Part shown: positions 1 to 6,442 of the stretch, in pieces | How the letters are laid out: every line of letters begins with the position of its first letter | Numbering within the stretch: the stretch's first letter is position 1 | From: JAKAXG01 sp035702985 | GTDB taxonomy: Bacteria > Actinomycetota > Acidimicrobiia > Acidimicrobiales > Palsa-688 | DNA length: 12,710 nucleotides | NCBI GenBank assembly: GCA_035702985.1 | Contig: DASSZD010000027.1 | Span: forward strand, 1 to 12,710 | Direction: 5' to 3' | Notes under the pieces: model-generated | Databases searched by the model: none | Told to the model about the DNA's origin: nothing | What the model saw: only the letters and a program-made list of their open reading frames with translations | Translations under genes and position numbers: made by a program

Positions 1-318
1 CCCCAGGGCGGCCAGGGGGGCCATCAGGACCACGATGCCGGGGGGATGGACGACCACGAAGTCCCGGTAGGGCACCGCACCGTGCACCAGGCGCAGCGCC
101 GCCCCCAGGTACACCCCGTCGTCGTACTCGTGCACGCCGTACAGCACGTTGGGCAGGTGCAGCACGTAGGCGGACAGCGCCAGGGCGGCCAGGGCCGGTA
201 CCAGCCCGGCGATCAGGATCGAGCGGTGCTTCCCGAGCGCCGACGCCCGTGAGGTCTCAGCGGCGGTGGCGGACGGCTGGCCGCAGCCAACGACCGCTGG
301 ACTGGCGACTATCGACAC
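1..318 (-). CDS. GT-C type membrane glycosyltransferase, N-terminal part (cut by window edge)
   Basis: Reading leftwards from a GTG at 318-316, 106 codons stay open to the window edge. A polar N-terminus of about 33 residues, rich in Ala, Ser and Thr, leads into a hydrophobic segment at about 34-55. Next comes an extracytoplasmic-type loop with EYDDGVY (64-70), PYRDF (83-87) and HPPG (91-94), then a second hydrophobic stretch that runs off the edge. An acidic pair just after the first membrane helix, followed by a YRDF...HPPG loop, is typical of ArnT/PMT-like (GT39/GT87-like) transferases that take sugars from polyprenyl-phosphate donors at the outer membrane face. That is family knowledge; the acceptor cannot be told. 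The start lies 38 bases beyond the aroE stop on the same strand, so read-through from aroE is possible. The ribosome site is weak (G-rich GGGAACGG), so the exact start is uncertain. Confidence 0.72.
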   Translation of the reverse strand, partial: MSIVASPAVVGCGQPSATAAETSRASALGKHRSILIAGLVPALAALALSAYVLHLPNVLYGVHEYDDGVYLGAALRLVHGAVPYRDFVVVHPPGIVVLMAPLAALG

Positions 319-356
319 CCGTTCCCATCGACTCCGGGGCGGGTGGACTTGACCGG

Positions 357-1232
357 CTATTGACGGTGGGGGCCCAGCGCTTCTCCGGCGGCCGCCGTCA
401 TGGCCTCGAGCGGCGCCGGCCGCCCCGTCCACAGCTCCAACTGCCGCCCCGCCTGGTGGATCAGCATGCCCAGGCCGTTGACGGCGGTGGCGCCCCGGTC
501 CCGGGCGGCGACCATCAGGTCGGTCACGGCCGGGGCGTAGACCAGGTCGGCCACGAAGTGGTGGGGGCCGAACCAGCGGGGATCCAGGCCGAACGGCAGC
601 GGCGGCTGGCCTTCCATACCGGCCGGGGTGGCGTTGACCACCACGTCGGCGTCGGTGATCGAATCGCGTAGCCCCTCCATGTCGGCCCCCTCCACGGGCC
701 GCCCGGCCCGACCGGCCAGGAAGGCGCAGTCCCGGGCCGCCTCGGCCCGGCGGCCCACCACGGTGACCGACCGGGCCCCGGCGTCGGCCAGGGCCAGGGT
801 GGCGGCCCGGGCGGCCCCGCCGGCGCCGAGAACCACGCAGGAGCGACCGGCCGGGTCGACACCGTCGTCGGCCAGGGCGTCGATCAGCCCGCCCGGATCG
901 GTGGACTCGCCCACCAGGGCGGTGTCGCCGGCGTGTCCGGACCAGCTGACGGTGTTGGCCACCCCGAGCCGGGCGGCGACCGGGCCCAGCCGGTCGACCG
1001 CTCGGGCGGCCTCGGCCTTGTGGGGCATGGTCACCGACAGCCCCCCCAGGTCCAGCGTGCGCATGGCCTCGACGGCGGAGCCTGCCTGGCCCCGGCGGAC
1101 CCGGAAGGCCACGTAGACCCAGTCGATGCCGAGAGCGTCGAACGCGGCGTTGTGCAGCACCGGCGAGAGCGAGTGCCGGATGGGATCTCCGATGACGGCG
1201 GCTACCCGGGTGGAGCCGCGCGGGAGGATCAA
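357..1232 (-). CDS. aroE: shikimate 5-dehydrogenase AroE
   Basis: NADPH-dependent reduction of 3-dehydroshikimate to shikimate, the fourth step of the chorismate pathway, in the cytoplasm. From a TTG start the product has 291 residues, a usual AroE length. The N-terminal substrate domain has SLSP (21-24), whose serines bind shikimate, VTMPHK (67-72) with the expected catalytic Lys72, and STDPGG (110-115) with the paired catalytic Asp112. The nucleotide domain has the glycine-rich VLGAGGAARA (134-143), VVGRR (158-162) and VNATPAGM (199-206), then DLVYAP (229-234) and NGLGMLIHQAG (252-262). The usual N-T-D triplet reads S-T-D, so an Asn is lost while the Asp is kept. The TTG (1232-1230) overlaps the mltG stop as TTGA, which suggests translational coupling. 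No clear ribosome site is seen. A GTG at 1253-1251 is an alternative start that would add seven residues. Confidence 0.95.
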   Translation of the reverse strand: MILPRGSTRVAAVIGDPIRHSLSPVLHNAAFDALGIDWVYVAFRVRRGQAGSAVEAMRTLDLGGLSVTMPHKAEAARAVDRLGPVAARLGVANTVSWSGHAGDTALVGESTDPGGLIDALADDGVDPAGRSCVVLGAGGAARAATLALADAGARSVTVVGRRAEAARDCAFLAGRAGRPVEGADMEGLRDSITDADVVVNATPAGMEGQPPLPFGLDPRWFGPHHFVADLVYAPAVTDLMVAARDRGATAVNGLGMLIHQAGRQLELWTGRPAPLEAMTAAAGEALGPHRQ

Positions 1233-2623
1233 CAGAGCTTGGCCGCCCGGCACTGCTGCTGCAGGCCCACGAAACCCTGGGAGTCGGAGGCGAAGCCGAG
1301 CTTGCCGTCGGGATTGATCTCCACGAAGTACAGGTAGTTCGTCGCCGGCGGTGTGATCGCCGCCTGGAGCGAGGCCAGGCTGGGGTTGGCGATCGGGGTG
1401 GGCGGCAGGCCCTTGTCGGTCCTGGTGTTGTACGGCGAGGGGGTGTCGAGCTGGGCCGGCGTCGGCTGGATGGTGGGGTCGGTGAGGCGCAGGTAGTAGG
1501 TCTGGGTGGAGTCCGCGCCGAGCTTCATCCCGATCCTCAGCCGGTTGTAGATGGTGCTGGCCACCGGGCCCCGGTCGGCGGCCAGCTTGGATTCGCGTTC
1601 CACGATGGACGCCACGGTCACGACCTGGTAGGGGGTGTACCCGAGCTTGGTGGCCGCCGCGTCGAGGCCCAGCTGGCTGGCCCGGTCGTTGAACGCTCCG
1701 ACCATCTGCTCGAGGATGTCCACCTCGGTCTCCCCCTGGCGGACCTGGTAGGTGGCGGGGAACAGCAACCCCTCCAGGTTGTTGACCCCGGCCGGTTCGT
1801 AGGGGCTGCGGACCGATCCCCCGGTGGCGGCGGCCATGAACCGGGCCGCCGACAGTCCCATGTGCGGGAGGGTAGCGACCTTGTCGGCGATCTGGCGGAG
1901 GGTGAACCCCTCGGGGATGACCAGGTCCTCGGTCAGGATCTTGGGCCCCGCTTCGAGGGCGGAGATGGCGGACGAATAGGGGGAGTTGCGGGCCAGGGAG
2001 TAGCTGCCCGGGTACAGCGGTCCGTCCCCGTGGAGGCGTACGTAGTAGGCGAAGAGAGTGCCGCTGTGGATCACCCCTGCCGACGCCAGGATGGAGCCGA
2101 TCCTGCTGGTGGACGCCCCCTTGGGGATGACCACCGACACGGCCGGGCCCCGCTTGCCGCCGGGGTTGATCTGGCCTTCGGCCCACAGGAACCCGCCCCC
2201 GGCGATGACCAGGATCAGGATGACGATGACCGCCAGGCCGGCCAGCACCGGGTGACGGCGCACGCCCCGTCTCCTCCCCCGCCCCGGGTCGCGTGGACGG
2301 CCCGCCCGGCGGTACGAGGGGGCCCCGCTTTCGGTCACCCCGGGCCAGCCGGCCCCGTGCCCGTCGTATCCGTGCTCGTCGTGGTAACCGGCATCGTGGT
2401 CGTCGTAGTAGCCGGCCTCGTGGTACCCGTCGTGGTCGTCGTAGTACCCGTCGTGGTCGTCGTCGTAGTAGGCGTCGTCGGGGTGCCCGCCGGCGCGGTG
2501 GTCGTGATCCGGGCCCGGGTCGGCCTGCTCGTGATCGAACAGGCCCCGACCGCCACCGTGGGCGGGCCGGCTCCCCCCCCGGGGCTCCCGTTCGGTTGGG
2601 CGGCCGGGCCGGTACTCAGTCAA
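1229..2623 (-). CDS. mltG: endolytic murein transglycosylase MltG (YceG family)
   Basis: Cleaves nascent glycan strands in peptidoglycan and sets strand length; anchored in the inner membrane with the catalytic domain outside. The product has 464 residues: a long cytoplasmic tail (1-121) with a His/Asp/Tyr-rich repeat at about 47-90, a basic patch GRRRGVRR (116-123), one membrane helix (about 126-147), a LysM-like segment (about 160-225) and the YceG domain. ASIVERES (338-345) holds the catalytic glutamate region, followed by RLRIGMKLGADSTQTY (361-376), PYNTRTDKGLPPTPIANP (397-414) and YLYFVEIN (430-437), all family signatures. The start must be TTG (2623-2621): an in-frame TGA lies two codons upstream, and a good GAGGG ribosome site precedes the TTG at suitable spacing inside the end of ruvX. 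The start overlaps the ruvX stop as TTGA, and the end overlaps aroE in the same way. Many actinobacterial MltG proteins have disordered N-terminal tails; this tail's composition is unusual. Confidence 0.94.
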   Translation of the reverse strand: MTEYRPGRPTEREPRGGSRPAHGGGRGLFDHEQADPGPDHDHRAGGHPDDAYYDDDHDGYYDDHDGYHEAGYYDDHDAGYHDEHGYDGHGAGWPGVTESGAPSYRRAGRPRDPGRGRRRGVRRHPVLAGLAVIVILILVIAGGGFLWAEGQINPGGKRGPAVSVVIPKGASTSRIGSILASAGVIHSGTLFAYYVRLHGDGPLYPGSYSLARNSPYSSAISALEAGPKILTEDLVIPEGFTLRQIADKVATLPHMGLSAARFMAAATGGSVRSPYEPAGVNNLEGLLFPATYQVRQGETEVDILEQMVGAFNDRASQLGLDAAATKLGYTPYQVVTVASIVERESKLAADRGPVASTIYNRLRIGMKLGADSTQTYYLRLTDPTIQPTPAQLDTPSPYNTRTDKGLPPTPIANPSLASLQAAITPPATNYLYFVEINPDGKLGFASDSQGFVGLQQQCRAAKLC

Positions 2624-3069
2624 CGGTCATCCCTCTTCAAACTGGTTTGGCGGTCGATCCAGGTCTGCAACAACAGGGCGGCCGCGGTCTGGTCCACGAC
2701 GTCCTTCTGGCGCCGGGCGGACCGACCTGCAGCCCGCAGCACGCTGGACGCGGCAATTGTAGTCAGACGCTCGTCGATGGTGTCCACGTCGAGGCCCAGG
2801 CCGGACCGTAGCTGGTCCACCTCCTCGAGGATGAGCCGGGCCGCCGGACCTTCCCGTCCCGATGACAGCGACAGCGGTACCCCCACGACCACCCCTACGG
2901 CGTCGTACTCGGCGGCCAGGGCGGCGATGGCGGCGTGGTCGGCGACCCGGTCGGCGCCCCGGTGGATGGCGGTCACCCCGGTCGCCACCGTGCGGGCGGC
3001 ATCGGTCACCGCCACCCCGATGCGGCGGCTGCCCAGGTCCAGGCCCAGTACCCGGCCGGCCGGCTTCAT
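2620..3069 (-). CDS. ruvX: YqgF/RuvX family RNase H-fold protein (putative Holliday junction resolvase)
   Basis: A protein of 149 residues, the normal size for the family. RNase H-fold signatures are in place: VLGLDLGSRRIGVAVTD (7-23) carries the first catalytic acid, Asp11. GVPLSLSS (63-70) is the family's G-x-P loop. DERLTT (99-104) supplies Glu100, and the C-terminal DVVDQTAAALLLQ (123-135) supplies the last acidic residue (Asp126 or Asp123). The family has been linked to Holliday junction resolution and to 5' end maturation of pre-16S rRNA; sequence alone cannot decide which applies here. The ATG lies 52 bases after the alaS stop, and the gene ends in a four-base overlap with the mltG start. 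The order alaS-ruvX-mltG-aroE is a conserved actinobacterial arrangement. No obvious ribosome site precedes the ATG. Confidence 0.93.
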   Translation of the reverse strand: MKPAGRVLGLDLGSRRIGVAVTDAARTVATGVTAIHRGADRVADHAAIAALAAEYDAVGVVVGVPLSLSSGREGPAARLILEEVDQLRSGLGLDVDTIDERLTTIAASSVLRAAGRSARRQKDVVDQTAAALLLQTWIDRQTSLKRDDR

Positions 3070-3121
3070 GCCGGAGGCCGGCCCGGCCCGGCGCGACGGG
3101 GCGGGCGGGCGGCGCCGGTGG

Positions 3122-5701
3122 TCAACCGGCCAGGAGGCGCCGCACCTGGTCGAGGGCCTCGTCGAGACGGGACGCGTCGCGCCCGCCGGCCAGGGCCTGC
3201 TCCGGGTTACGGCCTCCTCCTCCCCCGCCGACGGTGGCGGCGGCCGGAGCGATCAGTTCCGGCGCGGTGGGGGTCACCCCCTTGGCGACCAGGGCGACCA
3301 GGGCCGCCTTGGAGCCGTCCGGGCTGCCGCCGAGTACCACGGTCTGCAACCCCCCGGCCTGGCGCACCTGGGCGGCCAGTTCCCGCAGCTGGTTGCCGTC
3401 GAGGCCGTCGACCCGGGCCACGACCCGCCCGTCGGCCGCGCCGTCGGCCAGCGAGGCGGCCCGGCCGGCCAGAGCCGCCTGCTCCGCTTTCTTGAGCCGG
3501 GCTTCCAACTCGCGGTACTCGCCGAGCTTGCGCTCCACCGCGGCGGCCAGCTCGTCCGGGCGGGCCCGCAGCAACGAGGCCGTCTCGCCGATCAGGTGTT
3601 CGGCCTGGCGCAGCCGGTTGAGCGTGGCGGTCCCGGTGGTGGCCTCGATCCGGCGCAGGTTGGAGCCGATCGAACCCTCCGAGACGATCTCCACCGGGCC
3701 GATCTGGCCGAGCCGCTCCACGTGGGTCCCGCCGCACAGCTCGAGCGACTCGTGGCCGGCCCGGATCACCCGCACCTCGTCACCGTATTTGTCCTCGAAG
3801 AAAGCGATGGCCCCGGCGGCGTCGGCATCCCGCTTGCTCATGACCTCGACCTCGACGTCCTCGTCGGCCAGCACGGCGGCATTGACGAGGTCCTCGATGG
3901 CGGCGACCTCCTCGGCCTGTACCGGGCTGTAGTGGGTGAAGTCGAAGCGGAGCCGGTCGGGGGCCACCAGGGATCCCTGCTGCTTGACATGGTCGCCGAG
4001 CACGTGGCGCAGGGCCCAGTGCAGCAGGTGGGTGCCGGTGTGGTTGCGCCGGATGGCCGCCCTCCGTTCGGCGTCGATGGCGGCCACCGCGGCCTGGCCG
4101 GCGCGGATCTCGCCGTCGTCCAGGCGGGCCAGGTGGCGGGCCAGGCCGGGCAGGGCGTAGGTGGTGTCGACCACGGTGGCCCGGCCGCTCTCGGTCTCGA
4201 CGGTACCGGTATCGCCGACCTGGCCGCCGCCCTCGGCGTAGAACGGGGTCACATCGAGGAAGATCTCCAGCTGGCCGTCCTCGCGTTCGAGCACGGAGGT
4301 GACGGTGGAGTTGGACCGCAGCTCGCTGTAGCCGACGAACCGTGACGGGCCGAACTCCTCCAGGATCGACCGGTACGCCTCGCCCAGCTCCTCCTGCCCG
4401 GCGGCCTTGCGGCCGGACTGGCGGGACAGCTCCCGCTGGCGCTTCATGGCCCCCTCGAAGCCGGCTTCGTCCACCGCCACCCCCCGCTCGGCGGCGATCT
4501 CGCGGGTCAGCTCGAAGGGGAACCCGTGGGTGTCGTGCAGGCGGAACGCCACCTCACCTGGTAGCACGTCGGCGCCTTCCTCCAGCTCCGCCTCGAGCAT
4601 GGACAACCCGGACCGCAGCGTGGACCGGAACCGGGTCTCCTCCCGGCCGGCCACGTCGGTGATGAACTGGGCCGACCGGGCCAGCTCCGGGTAGGCCTCA
4701 CCCATCACCGCCACGCACGACGCGACCAGCTCGGCGGTGACCGGTTTCTCCACCCCCAGGGTGTAGGCCTGGCGTACGGCCCGTCTGATCAGCCGGCGCA
4801 GCACGTAACCCCGGTCCTCGTTGCTGGGGAACACCCCGTCGCCGATCAGGAAGGTCATGGACCGGGCGTGGTCGGCCAGGATGCGCAGGGCCACGTCCAC
4901 CTCGTCCTCGGCCCCGTAGGTGCGTCCGGTGAGCTTCTCGGCGGTGGCGATGACCGGTCGCAGCACGTCGGTGTCCCACACCGCCGGCACGTCCTGGAGG
5001 ATGCTGAGGATCCTCTCCAGGCCCGCTCCGGTGTCGATGTTGGGCTTCGGCAGCGGGAGGAGGGATCCGTCCGCCTGGCGGTCGAATTGCATGAAGACCA
5101 GGTTCCAGAGCTCGACGAAGCGCTCCTCGCCGCCGTGGGCCGGTCCGCCCTCGGCGCCCCAGGCCGGGCCCCGGTCGAAGTAGATCTCGGAGCAGGGCCC
5201 GCAGGGGCCGGTCTCCCCCATCTCCCAGAAGTTGTCCTCGTCCATGCGCTGGATGCGTTCGGCCGGGACGCCGACCGCGGTCCGCCAGATCTCGGCCGCC
5301 TCGTCGTCGTCCTTGTAGACGCTCACCCACAGCCGGTCGCCGTCGAGGCCGAAGGCCTCGGTCAGCAGCTCCCAGGCCAGCGGGATGGCCTGCTCCTTGA
5401 AGTAGTCCCCGAAGCTGAAGTTGCCCAGCATCTCGAAGAAGGTCAGGTGGCGGGTGGTGCGGCCGATCAGGTCGATGTCGTCGTGCTTGCCCCGGACCCG
5501 GACGCACTTCTGGATGCTCGTCGCCCGCGGGTAGGGAGGGGCCTCCTCCCCCAGGAAGTAGGGGATGAACTGGTTCATCCCGGCGTTGGTGAACAGGGGT
5601 GCCCGGGGGTGGTGCGGGATCAGGCCGGCCGACGGGACGGCGACGTGGCCCCGGTCGACGAAGTACTGGGTGAAGGCGCGGCGCAGCGCATTGGCGTCCA
5701 T
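3122..5701 (-). CDS. alaS: alanyl-tRNA synthetase
   Basis: Charges tRNA(Ala) with alanine and hydrolyses mischarged Ser/Gly-tRNA(Ala), in the cytoplasm. The 859-residue product is full length. The class II catalytic core covers about 1-240, with FTNAGMNQF (37-45), TTRHLTFFEMLGNFSFGDY (82-100, motif 2 region) and NIDTGAGLERI (221-231, motif 3). The tRNA-recognition helical domain follows to about 450. The editing domain has HTGTH (554-558) and CGGTH (656-660), which together give the zinc-binding H-x3-H and C-x3-H set, so proofreading should be intact. A coiled stretch (about 715-750) leads to the DHHA1 C-terminal domain with a run of glycines (825-830) and the RNPEQALAGG signature (831-840). 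The start ATG is 13 bases beyond the stop of the DUF6167-like gene, with a weak GGAT ribosome site. No frameshift or missing catalytic residue is seen. Confidence 0.98.
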   Translation of the reverse strand: MDANALRRAFTQYFVDRGHVAVPSAGLIPHHPRAPLFTNAGMNQFIPYFLGEEAPPYPRATSIQKCVRVRGKHDDIDLIGRTTRHLTFFEMLGNFSFGDYFKEQAIPLAWELLTEAFGLDGDRLWVSVYKDDDEAAEIWRTAVGVPAERIQRMDEDNFWEMGETGPCGPCSEIYFDRGPAWGAEGGPAHGGEERFVELWNLVFMQFDRQADGSLLPLPKPNIDTGAGLERILSILQDVPAVWDTDVLRPVIATAEKLTGRTYGAEDEVDVALRILADHARSMTFLIGDGVFPSNEDRGYVLRRLIRRAVRQAYTLGVEKPVTAELVASCVAVMGEAYPELARSAQFITDVAGREETRFRSTLRSGLSMLEAELEEGADVLPGEVAFRLHDTHGFPFELTREIAAERGVAVDEAGFEGAMKRQRELSRQSGRKAAGQEELGEAYRSILEEFGPSRFVGYSELRSNSTVTSVLEREDGQLEIFLDVTPFYAEGGGQVGDTGTVETESGRATVVDTTYALPGLARHLARLDDGEIRAGQAAVAAIDAERRAAIRRNHTGTHLLHWALRHVLGDHVKQQGSLVAPDRLRFDFTHYSPVQAEEVAAIEDLVNAAVLADEDVEVEVMSKRDADAAGAIAFFEDKYGDEVRVIRAGHESLELCGGTHVERLGQIGPVEIVSEGSIGSNLRRIEATTGTATLNRLRQAEHLIGETASLLRARPDELAAAVERKLGEYRELEARLKKAEQAALAGRAASLADGAADGRVVARVDGLDGNQLRELAAQVRQAGGLQTVVLGGSPDGSKAALVALVAKGVTPTAPELIAPAAATVGGGGGGRNPEQALAGGRDASRLDEALDQVRRLLAG

Positions 5702-5714
5702 GTCGGGATCCAGC

Positions 5715-5960
5715 CTACGGCCTGCGGGTGTGGCTCTTACTACCCGCCGGACGGGTCGAGGACGCCCGCAATTCGGCCTCCCGCTCCCGCATGGCGGTCC
5801 GGCCCTCCTCCAGGGCGTCGCGGGCCCGGTTGGCGGCGGCCACGGCCACGCCGGCGGGGCCGTAGCGGGACGCCGCGGACCGCATCTTGCGCTGCAGCCA
5901 GAAGGAGCTTCCCAGCCCGACCGCCATACCGGTGGACAGCCACCGCAGCCGCTTGAACAT
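5715..5960 (-). CDS. DUF6167-like small membrane-associated protein
   Basis: A protein of 81 residues with no known biochemical function. It opens MFKRLRWLSTGMAVGLGSSF, a short basic start followed by a weakly hydrophobic glycine-rich segment (about 8-22) that could insert in the membrane. After a basic stretch (QRKMRSAASR, 23-32) comes an Ala/Arg/Glu-rich helix (about 36-67) that looks amphipathic. Size, opening motif and position between a DUF948 gene and alaS match the DUF6167 family found at this locus in many Actinomycetota; this is recognition from memory, without a profile search. Its ATG overlaps the DUF948 stop by one base (TGATG), which implies translational coupling, and alaS begins 13 bases after its stop. 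The two small proteins may work together at the membrane, which is inference from coupling alone. Confidence 0.78.
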   Translation of the reverse strand: MFKRLRWLSTGMAVGLGSSFWLQRKMRSAASRYGPAGVAVAAANRARDALEEGRTAMREREAELRASSTRPAGSKSHTRRP

Positions 5961-6409
5961 CAGCCGACCTTCCTCAGGGCCTGCCTCCTGGCCCGGGACG
6001 GGACGGCGGCCCCCCGGCCCGGCTGGCCGGTGTCGTGGGCGACCACGTCCAGGGTGCCGGCTCGGCCCCCGCCCCGCAGGCGCCGTCCGGCCCGGGCCGT
6101 GCCGGCCCCGAAGGCCAGCAGCTTGATCAGGGGGGTGGCGAGCGTGGCGTGGGCCAGGCGGGAGGCGGTGCCCACCGTCTCGGTGATGGCCTCGGCCGAT
6201 CCGATCAGGTCGTCGACCCGGGCCAGCTCATCCTGGGCCCGGTTGATGGTCTCCTCGGCGGCGCCGATCACCGCCGAGGCGTGGTCGGTCATCTCCTCGA
6301 CCAGCAGGCGCAGGTCCCGGGCGGTGCTGCGCAGCGACAGAGCGGCGACCAGCATCACCACGATGACGGCGGCCGATACGGCGGCGACGGCGATGGCTAC
6401 GGCGTCCAA
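5960..6409 (-). CDS. DUF948 domain membrane protein
   Basis: A protein of 149 residues: one N-terminal membrane helix (about 3-25, DAVAIAVAAVSAAVIVVMLV and on), then a long helical region with heptad-like spacing (about 29-90, including INRAQDELARVDDLIGSAE), then a hydrophobic patch LATPLIKLLAFGAG (about 90-103) and a basic, Gly/Arg-rich tail that is probably disordered. This matches the DUF948 family, whose members lie just upstream of alaS in many Actinomycetota; the function is unknown. The start codon is TTG (6409-6407): an in-frame TGA stands three codons upstream, and GAGG precedes the TTG by four bases. No ATG or GTG is available before the membrane helix. The gene ends in a TGATG junction with the DUF6167-like gene and begins 33 bases after the hisS stop, so it probably belongs to the hisS transcript. 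Confidence 0.85.
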   Translation of the reverse strand: MDAVAIAVAAVSAAVIVVMLVAALSLRSTARDLRLLVEEMTDHASAVIGAAEETINRAQDELARVDDLIGSAEAITETVGTASRLAHATLATPLIKLLAFGAGTARAGRRLRGGGRAGTLDVVAHDTGQPGRGAAVPSRARRQALRKVG

Positions 6410-6442
6410 GGCGCCTCAGCCTAGCGGCGCGAAGGGGTCGGA

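Noticed and set aside
1233..2186. Upstream extension of the aroE frame to 609 residues
   Set aside because: The extra part lies wholly inside mltG in another frame and is rich in Pro, Gly and Arg with no AroE similarity; the family's N-terminus begins close to the TTG at 1232.
1862..4345. Plus-strand open frame of 827 codons opposite mltG, ruvX and alaS
   Set aside because: It is a mirror of real genes in GC-rich DNA: its product is low-complexity (long valine runs opposite the mltG repeat) with no recognisable domain, while the minus strand carries three clear families.
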